From contig CAZNWB010000006.1 of NCBI GenBank assembly GCA_964576535.1, forward strand, positions 1 through 64,000: a stretch of 64,000 bases of DNA, written 5' to 3'. Positions 24,183 to 32,272 of the stretch are shown here, one piece after another. Source of the stretch: 2-02-FULL-66-22 sp964576535. GTDB taxonomy: Bacteria > Methylomirabilota > Methylomirabilia > Methylomirabilales > 2-02-FULL-66-22. The stretch's first letter is position 1, and every line of letters begins with the position of its first letter. The notes under the pieces are model-generated. The model was not told the DNA's origin. It was given only the letters and a program-made list of their open reading frames with translations, and made no database searches. Position numbers and translations under genes: made by a program.

Positions 24183-24341
24183 GCCGGAGGAGGCAAAGGA
24201 TCGGAAAACATACAGGAGGAAAAGGGGTCGTTCACTCAGGAACGGATCACAGGATGAGGGCTGGCGCAAATACCGTAGGCCCGAGAGGACTTGCCACTCG
24301 TCCCCAATCGTTCGACACCAGCGATGCGACCCGGGACGACC

Positions 24342-24371
24342 TTGCAGCGGGTCGGCCAGTTGGGGCATAAT
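24342..24371 (+). promoter_or_regulatory. Promoter-like block shared with ferritin gene (copy 1)
   Basis: TTGCAG (24342-24347), 18-bp spacer, CATAAT (24366-24371). The block CCAGTTGGGGCATAATG (24356-24372) recurs exactly at 26759-26775 upstream of ferritin. It lies about 110 nt before the formyltransferase start. Confidence 0.5.
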
Positions 24372-24478
24372 GCATTCGGCGTCATTGGGGATGACGAAGG
24401 GACGGCCACCCGTCCTGGCCCACGAAGGGGAGACAGGTCGGGGAGAAGGCAAGATTGCCCAGAAAGGATGGGGGGGTC

Positions 24479-25078
24479 ATGGCAACCCTGCATCTGGGGT
24501 TTCTGGCATCCCATGGCGGCAGCAACATGCAGGCGATCATTGATGCCTGCAAGGCCGGGCAACTGGACGGCAAGCCATGCGTCGTCATCAGCAACAACTC
24601 GGATTCGATGGCCCTGCAGCGGGCTCGGAACGAGGGGATCCCCTGCTATCACATCGGTGGACTCACGCATCCTGGGTCGGCGGAGGATGAGGAGATCCTG
24701 CGGGTCTTGAAGCGACATGGTGTGGATACGGTGATCCTGGCTGGGTACATGAAGAAACTGGGGAACCTTACGCTGCAGGCGTATCGAGGGCGGATCCTCA
24801 ACATCCACCCGGCCCTACTGCCGAAATTCGGCGGCAAGGGGATGTACGGCAAGCGTGTGCACGAGGCGGTGCTGGCGGCGGGAGAGAAGGTCACTGGTGT
24901 CACGATCCACCTGATTGATGAGAACTACGATACCGGGCCGATCATCAATCAATGCCAGGTCCCGGTGTGTGAAAGCGATAGCGTGGATTCCTTGAGCGAG
25001 AGGGTGCTGAAGCACGAGCACAGGCTGTACGTAGAGACCTTGCAGATGATCAGCGACGGAAGGATCCGGTTGCCATAA
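24479..25078 (+). CDS. Phosphoribosylglycinamide formyltransferase family protein
   Basis: 199 residues of the PurN fold, which transfers a formyl group from 10-formyltetrahydrofolate to GAR in purine synthesis. The catalytic set is present: the N-x-H pair in NIHPALLPKF and the Asp in DENYDTGP, plus the phosphoribosyl loop ASHGGSNMQ. Typical PurN reads SGxGSNLQ here, and the gene stands alone without purM or purH, so a related formyltransferase is possible. Start ATG at 24479; a TTG 24 nt earlier is the alternative. Preceded by the shared promoter-like block. Confidence 0.8.
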   Translation: MATLHLGFLASHGGSNMQAIIDACKAGQLDGKPCVVISNNSDSMALQRARNEGIPCYHIGGLTHPGSAEDEEILRVLKRHGVDTVILAGYMKKLGNLTLQAYRGRILNIHPALLPKFGGKGMYGKRVHEAVLAAGEKVTGVTIHLIDENYDTGPIINQCQVPVCESDSVDSLSERVLKHEHRLYVETLQMISDGRIRLP

Positions 25079-25218
25079 TCGGCCGCCCGCCAATCAGCCC
25101 ACACTTCTCCCCGCAGCGTCGAACTTCCTTCGGCTTTCAGGCAGGGAACATCGCGGGCCCTGAGCCATCGAATGCGGTCGGAAAAGCCAGTACGGCGGCG
25201 GCATCGCCGGAGGGCGTC

Positions 25219-25320
25219 CACGGCTCCCGTCTGGCGAAGGCTCAGCGCCTCGGCCGGTGAGTAGTCGAGTTCGGCGAGAATCTCGTCGGTGTACTGGCCG
25301 AGGTGGGGCGGGGGGGTCAT
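25219..25320 (-). pseudogene. CaiB/BaiF CoA-transferase C-terminal remnant
   Basis: Translated on the minus strand, ~34 residues (PPPHLGQYTDEILAELDYSP and following) match the very C-terminal signature of family III CoA-transferases, which reads P-P-LGQHTDE-vL-eLGys. The ~350 upstream residues of such an enzyme are missing; the reading frame runs instead into a remnant of a different gene. This is a deletion/rearrangement scar rather than a functional gene. Confidence 0.65.
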
Positions 25321-25542
25321 GCGGTGGACAGCGTGGGGGCTGGCCATGCCTTCAATGCCGGCTTCCTCTACGGCATGTTAAAAGATCTCCCGTTCCAAGA
25401 ATGTGCCCGACTCGGTCAGATCGTGGCCCACTGTTCCCTGCGGGCCCCGGGGGCCCGCGAAGGATTACCCACATTCCGGGAGTTGCAACAGGCCTATCGG
25501 CGGCACTTCGGATCGGACCTCAGTTCGCCGCCCGCTTCCTGA
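25318..25542 (+). pseudogene. PfkB-family sugar kinase C-terminal remnant
   Basis: About 74 residues match the end of PfkB/ribokinase-type kinases: VDSVGAGHAFNAGFL corresponds to PfkB signature 2 (D-T/S-x-GAGD-x-F-x-x-G). The catalytic Asp of GAGD is His here. The N-terminal ~220 residues are absent; the sequence begins exactly where the oppositely oriented CoA-transferase tail ends, marking a junction near 25318. In inositol gene clusters a PfkB kinase (IolC) accompanies IolB, which lies 130 bases away, so this may be a lost iolC-like gene. Confidence 0.7.
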
Positions 25543-25594
25543 TTCATCCCCCTTCTGAACACACGGGAGACCGCAAGTCCACTTCGTCAACAAC

Positions 25595-25630
25595 GTCCCT
25601 CATCCCGTCCCTCATCCCGTCCCTCATTCC
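25595..25630. repeat. Three tandem 12-bp repeats
   Basis: GTCCCTCATCCC at 25595-25606, 25607-25618 and 25619-25630 (last copy with one change). It sits in the gap between the PfkB remnant and the convergent iolB stop. Direct, unlike most arrays here. Confidence 0.9.
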
Positions 25631-25673
25631 AGATCGAGGAGGTTCATACCTTCCAGGGTTCCCTCCATGCTGT

Positions 25674-26543
25674 CTAGCCCTTGCCGCCGATCAAGTCGTA
25701 GAGCGGAGAATCGGTTTCCCGGGGGGCCCAGGTTTCGCGCACCCAGGCGTAGGTGGGGTCATCGGCGGCCTGCATGGACCGGACGTCCCCGGCCAGCACG
25801 TTGAGGTAGTAGCAGTGGGATCCCGGGCCGGCCACCACGGGGTGGTAGCCCTCTCGGATCAGCACGAGGTCGTTGTCCCGCAGCGTGAGGGTTTCATCGA
25901 TCCGGCCGTCCTTGGTGTACAGCCGCTGGATGGCGAAGCCGTCCGGGTGGCTCATCTTGTAGTAATAGATCTCCTCCAGCTTGACCTCGTGGGCCGAGTT
26001 GGCCTGGTCATGCTTGTGGGGCGGGTAGCTCGACCAGTTGCCGCTGGGGGTGAAGACCTCGACGATCAGCAGGCGCTGGGCGGGAAAATCGGGCCGCACC
26101 ACGTGAAAGATCCGCCGGGTGACGTTCTTGCTGCCGCGGATTTCGATGGTCACGTCTTCGGGCCGGATGACTCGTGGGGGAAAATCCCGCTCGGCCTTAG
26201 CGCTGCACAGTGCAACCTCGAGTGCGGTGATGGCCCGCACCGCATAGGCGGTCCGCCGGGGGAGGTACAGGGCGTAGGGCAACCCGTCGAAGACGTTCTG
26301 GCGTTTTCCGAGACCTTTCCAGGTGCCCGCGGTGGACTCGACCTCGCACTCCCCTCCCAGGATGATCAGCGCGGTTTCGCGGTCCCCCGTCTCTGCAGAG
26401 AGCTTGTCTCCCGCCCGGAGGCTTCGGACGGCGAAACTGATGTACCGCCAGCCCGCACGGTCGGGAGTCAGGGAAATGATTTCCCCCGCCTCTCCGGGTT
26501 TCAAGGAATTCGGACGGATCAACAGGTCGGTGTGGGTCGGCAT
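25674..26543 (-). CDS. iolB: 5-deoxy-glucuronate isomerase
   Basis: IolB converts 5-deoxy-D-glucuronate to 2-deoxy-5-keto-D-gluconate in myo-inositol catabolism. 289 residues, slightly longer than usual, forming a double cupin. Supporting stretches are the N-terminal GEAGEIISLTPDRAGWRYISF, the central FTPSGNWSSYPPHKHD (metal-binding His residues) and LEEIYYYKMSHPDGFAIQRLYT. No other intact iol gene adjoins it, but a PfkB remnant lies next door and IMPase, dehydrogenase and isomerase genes 13-24 kb away could complete a pathway. GAGGGAGAGC precedes the start. Confidence 0.9.
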   Translation of the reverse strand: MPTHTDLLIRPNSLKPGEAGEIISLTPDRAGWRYISFAVRSLRAGDKLSAETGDRETALIILGGECEVESTAGTWKGLGKRQNVFDGLPYALYLPRRTAYAVRAITALEVALCSAKAERDFPPRVIRPEDVTIEIRGSKNVTRRIFHVVRPDFPAQRLLIVEVFTPSGNWSSYPPHKHDQANSAHEVKLEEIYYYKMSHPDGFAIQRLYTKDGRIDETLTLRDNDLVLIREGYHPVVAGPGSHCYYLNVLAGDVRSMQAADDPTYAWVRETWAPRETDSPLYDLIGGKG

Positions 26544-26745
26544 CTGCTCTCCCTCCCGTGGCTGGACAGGCCGGAACGCTCCGTGGCGGCTTCAGAGGAT
26601 TGAGGGTCCACCGGGCAGGGGCCCCGGCCCGTTCCGGTGACGTCAGGGGAACGATATCATACCAGATGTTCACTCTGCCACCAGGAATCAGGCAAGGCGT
26701 GGGAGATGCCAGATGCCCTGTCGTGTCGGCCCGACGCTTCCCAGC

Positions 26746-26774
26746 TTGCCGGGCATGTCCAGTTGGGGCATAAT
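26746..26774 (+). promoter_or_regulatory. Promoter-like block upstream of ferritin (copy 2)
   Basis: TTGCCG (26746-26751), 17-bp spacer, CATAAT (26769-26774). It shares 17 identical bases (26759-26775) with the block at 24356-24372. The ferritin ATG is about 140 nt downstream. The rest of the 369-base gap 26544-26912 holds nothing I can identify. Confidence 0.5.
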
Positions 26775-26912
26775 GGCCCGGCACGCCAAGAATGGTTTAT
26801 CTTCGGATGTGAGCCACACCAGGAGTCCACGATGCCACAGAGGGGCGGGAGGGGAATACCCAAGCAGGGGAACAAGGCAGCCACCCGTGCAGTTGAGAGG
26901 AGAGAGGGGACC

Positions 26913-27410
26913 ATGCTCACCAAAGCCATACAGGATGCCATCAACGATCAGATCAATGCCGAGCTCAACTCCGCCTACCTGTATCTCTCGATGTCGGCCT
27001 ACTGCGCTGCCGCCAATTGGACGGGCTCCGCCCGGTGGATGCGGGTGCAAAGCCAGGAGGAGCTGTCCCACGCCATCAAGTTGTTTGACTACATCACCGA
27101 TCGGGGTGGGCGCGCGACACTCAGACCCCTCTCCCAGCCAACGACGGACTTCAAGTCGCTGCACGCAGTCTTCCAGCAAGTCCTGGAGCACGAGCAGGGG
27201 GTGACCAAGAAGATCCACAAGCTGTGCGAGCTGGCAGTCAAGGAGAATGACTACGCGACCCAGGTCATGTTGCAGTGGTTCGTCACGGAACAGGTCGAAG
27301 AGGAAAAGACCGTCAGCGAGATCCTGGCCCAAGTGAAGATGATTGGAGAGCAGAGCACTGCCCTGTTCATGCTGGATCGGCACCTGGGCACGCGGACGGC
27401 GGGGAGCTGA
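26913..27410 (+). CDS. Bacterial non-heme ferritin
   Basis: Iron storage protein forming a 24-mer cage. 165 residues, four-helix bundle. Ferroxidase residues match the FtnA pattern: E17, E50, H53, E94, E126, Q127 and E130. No heme-ligating Met of bacterioferritin type is evident at the expected place. Start chosen at the ATG after GAGAGGAGAGAGGGG; upstream in-frame starts would add a non-ferritin extension. Iron-linked regulation is likely but I see no clear Fur box. Followed by a RidA-like gene 106 nt on. Confidence 0.95.
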   Translation: MLTKAIQDAINDQINAELNSAYLYLSMSAYCAAANWTGSARWMRVQSQEELSHAIKLFDYITDRGGRATLRPLSQPTTDFKSLHAVFQQVLEHEQGVTKKIHKLCELAVKENDYATQVMLQWFVTEQVEEEKTVSEILAQVKMIGEQSTALFMLDRHLGTRTAGS

Positions 27411-27516
27411 TACGCGGCGGATCTGGGGGACGAGGGTCCGCCCCCTCTTCCTCGTGTGGAGAGGGGGCGGTGCCATTTGTATTGACCTCGAGGGATGCCA
27501 GAGAAAGGAACCGCAC

Positions 27517-27909
27517 ATGGCAAGCATCCAGCCGTATTGCGCCAAAGAGGTGTTCGACCCCCCCACCTATGCCCAGGCAATGAAGGTCAGCGGGGCCCAG
27601 ACGATCCTGTTCCTGTCGGGCCAGGTGGCTTACGACGAGAAGGGGAATCCGGCCCACCGGGGCGACTTCGCTGCCCAGGCCCGCGCCGTCTTCCGGGCCA
27701 TCCAGGCCCAAGTCGAGGCCGGCGGGGGCACCCTGGCGAGCGTCGTGAAGCTGAATACGTACCTCACGGACATCCGGCAGCGCGCCGACCTGATCCCGGT
27801 GCGGGAGGAGTTTTTCGGCAAGAAACTGCCGGCGTCCACCTTGGTGGGTGTGAGCGCCCTGGCCCACCCGGACTGGCTGATCGAGGTGGAAGCCATCGCC
27901 GTGGTGTGA
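27517..27909 (+). CDS. RidA-family protein lacking the catalytic arginine
   Basis: 130-residue YjgF/YER057c/UK114 member. The fold signatures FLSGQVAYD and TYLTDI are intact, but the stretch that should hold the imine-binding Arg reads PASTLVGVSALAHPDWLIEVE, with no Arg. It is therefore unlikely to be a 2-aminoacrylate deaminase and belongs to another Rid subgroup, whose substrates are mostly unknown. GAGAAAGGAA precedes the ATG. Contrast the Arg-containing paralogue at 6.6 kb. Confidence 0.88.
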   Translation: MASIQPYCAKEVFDPPTYAQAMKVSGAQTILFLSGQVAYDEKGNPAHRGDFAAQARAVFRAIQAQVEAGGGTLASVVKLNTYLTDIRQRADLIPVREEFFGKKLPASTLVGVSALAHPDWLIEVEAIAVV

Positions 27910-27955
27910 GCCAATACCGCATTCGACCCTGGTGTCGAATCCGGAAGACCTCGCG

Positions 27956-29067
27956 ATGGGGAAAAGGCGCTTGGCTTCGAACCGCTCCCGACGGGCGACG
28001 TTTGCCATCCTGGCGTTGCTGCCGGCGACGCTGCTCATGGGAATGGGCAGCTCGACGATCGGACCGGACGAGGTGGTGGTATTCTACCCCACGGCAGGGT
28101 ACCGGAGCGGGGACGGCTGGACCGTGCCCATCCATGGGGTGATCTACAAGCCGAAGGAACCTCGCGCCTTCGCGCCGCCACGGTCGGACTCTTCCGCCGG
28201 CTCTTCAGTGTGAAGCAAGGAGAGGGCGGTGAGGTGTTCACCGAGAGAGCCAGGCCCTTCCTGGTGGACAACCAGCAGGGGAAGGCGATCTCCGTCCGAC
28301 TGGGAACCAAGGACTATCCCGTTGGCCAATCCGGGGCCAATGGGCATTTCCGGGGGACCATCCGCCTGGGGAAGGAAGAGGCGGCGGCCCTGGTTCGCGG
28401 CCCCGGGGGTCAGGCCGGATGGGTAATGTTCCAGGCCGTCACGCCGCCGGGGGACGACCGGATATTCCCGGGGAAAGTGGGGTTGCTGGCCGAGACGGGA
28501 ATCTCCGTGATCTCGGACGTGGATGACACGGTCAAGGTGAGCCAGGTACGGGACCGGCGCGAGTTGTTGGCCAACACCTTCCTGCGTGAGTTCCGGGGCG
28601 TCCCGGGCATGGCGGAGGCATACCGGAAGTGGGCCGCAGATGGGGCGGCGTTCCATTACGTGTCGGCAAGCCCCTGGCAGCTCTACGACCCCCTCGCCCG
28701 ATTCCTCGCCGCCGAGGGCTTCCCCGACGGCAGCTTTCACCTGAAGGTCTTCCGCCTGAAGGACCCGAGCTTTTTCGATCTCTACGCCGACCCCGAGGCG
28801 TACAAGCGCCGGGCCATCGAACCGATCCTCAAGAGCTTTCCAGGCCGCAAGTTCGTGCTCGTAGGCGACTCAGGGGAGAAGGACCCCGAGGTCTATGGGG
28901 CCCTGGCCCGCGACCATCGCGCCCAGATCGTCCGGATCTTCATCCGGGACGTTACCGGAGAGCCGGCCGACGGCGAGCGGTATCGGACCGCCTTTCAAGC
29001 GGTGGGGAAAGAGCGCTGGAGGGTCTTCCGAAGCGCGGACGAAATCCGAGATCTCATCCTGCCTTGA
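27956..29067 (+). pseudogene. APP1-type (DUF2183) phosphatidate phosphatase, frameshifted
   Basis: Two overlapping reading frames together make one protein. Frame 1 (27956 to ~28160) gives a signal-anchor and DEVVVFYPTAGYRSGDGW..IHGVIYKPKEP; frame 2 (from ~28150, stop 29067) continues with SRLRAATVGLFRRLFSV, FTERARPFLVDN and the catalytic domain with DVDDT (HAD-like DxDxT), SASPWQLYDPL and FVLVGDSGEKDPEVY. The shift between frames equals one missing base near 28150-28170. App1-like enzymes dephosphorylate phosphatidic acid. This is either a recent frameshift or an assembly error; the rest of the protein looks undegraded. Confidence 0.8.
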
Positions 29068-29116
29068 ATTGGGTGTTCGATCCTCAGCGGTGGAATGGGC
29101 CCGCGGCCATACATTG

Positions 29117-29362
29117 ATGAACGCCAGCAGGGCCATGCGGCATCGGAAATCATCGCCGGAGGGGAGACGCGAGCGACTGCTGCGGCGCCATTTCCCGGAC
29201 GCCGAGGAGTACCTGGTGAGGATTCCCGGGGCCATCCCTGACCTCATCGACTCCTACGCCCTTCTCTGGACGGCCCGGAGGATTGCACGCCAGCAAGCGG
29301 TGGTTCTTCCCCCGGACCCGGAAATGGACGCGCGCGGTCTTCGCGCCGAGATCGTCGCTTGA
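29117..29362 (+). pseudogene. DUF429 C-terminal remnant
   Basis: 81 residues matching only the end of DUF429 proteins (predicted RNase H-fold nucleases of ~230-260 residues): SPEGRRERL, then IPDLIDSYALLWTARRIA and DARGLRAEIV. The N-terminal two-thirds with the nuclease-like core is absent and no ribosome binding site precedes the ATG. Probably a remnant; a tiny stand-alone protein cannot be excluded. Confidence 0.55.
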
Positions 29363-29397
29363 GGGATGATGCGGTTTCTACCGGTTGGTGGGTCTCG

Positions 29398-29438
29398 AAA
29401 AAAGCATGCGGGAGGGGTCTTTCGACCTCTCCCGCATC
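29398..29438 (-). terminator. Intrinsic terminator of the transketolase transcript
   Basis: On the minus strand, a 14-bp stem with one G-T pair (arms 29438-29425 and 29420-29407) and a GAAA loop, followed after two bases by seven Ts. Located about 45 nt past the transketolase stop. A textbook factor-independent terminator. Confidence 0.9.
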
Positions 29439-29482
29439 CCAGGAACGAGCCGCCAGTCGAAGAAAGATAGTAGCCGTCGTTC

Positions 29483-31933
29483 CTAACCCCGCCGGCGCGC
29501 CGTTGCTTGCGACTTGCGGCGCACACGTTTCCCGCCTCCGGCAGGACCGGCTCCCATGGCCACCTTGCCCTTGGGTCGGAGGGCGTCCAGGTACCTCTTG
29601 ATGGTGCGATACTGGCTCTTGCCGTCCAGACCCGCCTCCGCCAGCACCATCTCGCCCTGACCGCTCCCGAGGAAGTGCCCCTTGCGGAACGGGTGGAGCG
29701 TCAGGGAGCGACCCAGATCGGACTTCACCCACCGGAACATGGTGGGCAGGGTAAAGCCGGTGATCCCCATGGCCTCCAGGGCCCGCTCCTCGGGGAAGAT
29801 CTGGCGCTGTTTGACGGCGGGGAGCAGGTCGAAGAGCTCCGCGCTGGACACGTAGTAGACCCAGAGGTCCAGCCCGCCCTTGTCGATCAGCGGCAGGGCC
29901 TCTTGGAGGAACGCATACGTGGCCGCGCTCTCCTGCAGGACCAGCGTCCCCTCCCCCTTTCCGCGAGGCTTCCGCAACAGGTAGACGCCGCTGACGGCAT
30001 CCTCCACCGGCGCCAACCCGAGTGCCGCCCGGTCCAGGACCTTCTCGTTGGGCCGCGTCACGAAGGGGGCGATGAGCGCGGGCCGCCTTGCGAGCGCGGC
30101 CGCAAGCAGCGGGAAGTTCTCCTGGGGGTCCCACGGCGTCAGCGTGATGGCCGTCCCCCGCGGGAAGTTCTCCTGAAGGATCTGGAGCGGCTGCGGATCG
30201 GCATGGGTCGGGCCATCCTCGCCCGTCTTCAGGCCGGCGTGGGCGCAGATGATGATCATCGGCCGGTAGGGTTCTCCGGTCAGGGCGTGGCGCGCCTGGG
30301 CGCCGATGGCATGCAGGCGCGCGGCGATGTGGCTCAGCGGAGCGATGAAGGCGCCATACGAGGAACCGACGCCGATGTGATGGCCGAACGTCGAGAGGCC
30401 GGCCAGGACCCCCGACATCCCGTCCTCACAGATCCCGCCGATGGACAGGATCCGCGGAGCCGGGTTCTTGACGGCGTTCCAGTACCCGTCACCGAACCCT
30501 GCCCCCGTGACATTCACGCTGGTCGAGCCCAAGAGGTCGGCGGCCGCGGCGAAGATCGCCCCGCCGGACACCTGGTTGAAGTGCTGCAAGGCCCGTCCCA
30601 ACTCGGCCCGCAGCGTGGTGACCGCCCCGGGCTTGAGCCGGAGTTCCGCGGGGGTGCCGGGACCCTTTGCGGCCAGCTGGTAGACGGCGTCCACCTTCGG
30701 CGCGTTCGGTCGAGGCCTGCGGTTCAGCCGGTTGAGTCGATCGCGGGCCGCGACCAGCCGGGCGACCAGGGCTTGAGCCGCCGGGCGGCTGTCCTCGATC
30801 ACCTTGCGCACGATCTGGAGGGATTCCCAGAAGCACTGCTCCAGGATGGCGGCGCCGTCATCGCTCGTCTGGCACCGCTGTTTCCCGGCCTCACAGGTGG
30901 GAACCATCATGTCCGCCTTGCCGGTCAGGTCCGCCAGCGCCTGACAGAAACCGTCGGAGCACAGCTTGTGGCCGGCACCGTGTGCGGCCTTGCCTTCGAC
31001 CCCGTACTGCCAGCCCTTGACCGTGCGGTAGATGACCGCGGTGGGCTGGCCGTTGCTGAGCCCCACCGCGGCGCGCTGGGCGGCAATGACCTGCTGGAAG
31101 TCCTTTCCGTCCGGGACAAAGACCACGTTCCAGTCGTGGAGGTGAAACAGCTCCATGGGGGTCCATTGAACGTAGTCACCGGGTTGGCTGCCTTCCCGGC
31201 AGACGCGGTTGGAGTCGATGGATGCCTGGTTCCAGTCCAGGTGCAGGATCGCATTTCCCAGGGATGCGGTGCCGGCCGCCGCCAGCACTTCATAGACGCG
31301 ACCGGGGGTCAATCCTCCTTCGCCCTCCACGATGTGGATGCGGGGGGCGTTTGCGCCATAGTAATCCTTCGCCCCAAAGGCGAGCCCCAGCGAGCTGGCG
31401 ACCCCCACGCCGGAGGCCCCGGTCGAGAGCCGGATGAACGGCGTCTGAGGGGTTGGATGGCCATCCAGGGCCTTGGCGCGAAACTTGGTGAAGAGGGGGG
31501 TCTGCGTGATGGGATTGCGGCGGAAGCCCAGGAGATCCTCCAGGCGCAGGCGGAACTTCACGTCCTTGGGCAGCAGATCGGGTGCGTGGAGGCGCGCGAT
31601 CTCGTCCCGGATCGCCCACATCGCGTACAGGCCCATGGCTTTGTGTCCGGCGGCATAGGAGATGATGTCGGCGTCCTCCCGATCGGGCTGCGCCAGATCG
31701 TAGTTCACCGCGTCGAAGAGCAGCCCGGCCACGAAGCGTCCGGAGGAAATCGACCCTCCCGGGTGTCCGGACATCGGCACGTAGTTGTACAAGAGGGCAC
31801 ACAGCGAGCGATAAACGAGGTCCAGGGTTTCGAAGTGGCCGATCTCCTCGGGCGAGAGGGGCGGCTTCTCGGATTTCAGAAGGGTGGTCACATCCGCATA
31901 CGTTCCGCGTCTCGGCCCAAACTCGAATGCCAT
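29483..31933 (-). CDS. Transketolase-like thiamine-diphosphate enzyme
   Basis: 816 residues from the ATG preceded by AAAGGAGG; longer than ordinary transketolase (~660). The N-terminal ThDP domain shows MSGHPGGSISS, LSTGASGVGVASS and the GEGGLTPGRVYEV metal/diphosphate loop; the pyrimidine domain has GFGDGYW, GGICEDGMSGVLAGLS and the CAHAGLKTGEDGPTHADPQ stretch typical of transketolases. The C-terminal domain ends in a basic tail (GGGKRVRRKSQ..RRRG). It probably transfers two-carbon units in the pentose phosphate network; an acyl-acceptor variant is possible. Single gene with its own promoter candidate and terminator. Confidence 0.85.
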   Translation of the reverse strand: MAFEFGPRRGTYADVTTLLKSEKPPLSPEEIGHFETLDLVYRSLCALLYNYVPMSGHPGGSISSGRFVAGLLFDAVNYDLAQPDREDADIISYAAGHKAMGLYAMWAIRDEIARLHAPDLLPKDVKFRLRLEDLLGFRRNPITQTPLFTKFRAKALDGHPTPQTPFIRLSTGASGVGVASSLGLAFGAKDYYGANAPRIHIVEGEGGLTPGRVYEVLAAAGTASLGNAILHLDWNQASIDSNRVCREGSQPGDYVQWTPMELFHLHDWNVVFVPDGKDFQQVIAAQRAAVGLSNGQPTAVIYRTVKGWQYGVEGKAAHGAGHKLCSDGFCQALADLTGKADMMVPTCEAGKQRCQTSDDGAAILEQCFWESLQIVRKVIEDSRPAAQALVARLVAARDRLNRLNRRPRPNAPKVDAVYQLAAKGPGTPAELRLKPGAVTTLRAELGRALQHFNQVSGGAIFAAAADLLGSTSVNVTGAGFGDGYWNAVKNPAPRILSIGGICEDGMSGVLAGLSTFGHHIGVGSSYGAFIAPLSHIAARLHAIGAQARHALTGEPYRPMIIICAHAGLKTGEDGPTHADPQPLQILQENFPRGTAITLTPWDPQENFPLLAAALARRPALIAPFVTRPNEKVLDRAALGLAPVEDAVSGVYLLRKPRGKGEGTLVLQESAATYAFLQEALPLIDKGGLDLWVYYVSSAELFDLLPAVKQRQIFPEERALEAMGITGFTLPTMFRWVKSDLGRSLTLHPFRKGHFLGSGQGEMVLAEAGLDGKSQYRTIKRYLDALRPKGKVAMGAGPAGGGKRVRRKSQATARRRG

Positions 31934-32065
31934 ACCGAGCCTCCTTTCTGGCTGGTGAGCCACGTGTTGAACGCGGCCGATTTCGACAGGGGTTGACCGT
32001 GCGGTCCGGGGCCGTCCGGGCAGAAAACGGGGCCCACGGATCCGAGCCGCCTGACCGATGCTGCC

Positions 32066-32095
32066 AAGATAGAATTTTCCGGGAAGGGCTCGCAA
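32066..32095 (-). promoter_or_regulatory. Candidate promoter for transketolase
   Basis: On the minus strand: TTGCGA (32095-32090), 18-bp spacer, TATCTT (32071-32066), about 130 nt before the start codon. The 339-base gap 31934-32272 shows nothing else. Confidence 0.4.
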
Positions 32096-32272
32096 TCGTT
32101 TTTCACGGATTGGAAGCAAAGTAGGACAGCGGGGGGGGTCGAGGCGGCGGCCGCCAGTCTCGGCCGGGGCCTGTGCCCCGGAACGGAGGTGTCCCGGGAC
32201 GACGTTGCGGGCGCGGGCAGGTGGGTACCGGTCACGCGGCGGGGGGACGAGCGGGCAGATCGGATGAGAAGA

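Noticed and set aside
29507..31996. 829-codon forward ORF opposite the transketolase gene
   Set aside because: Shadow frame; the reverse gene has a ribosome binding site, ThDP motifs and an intrinsic terminator.
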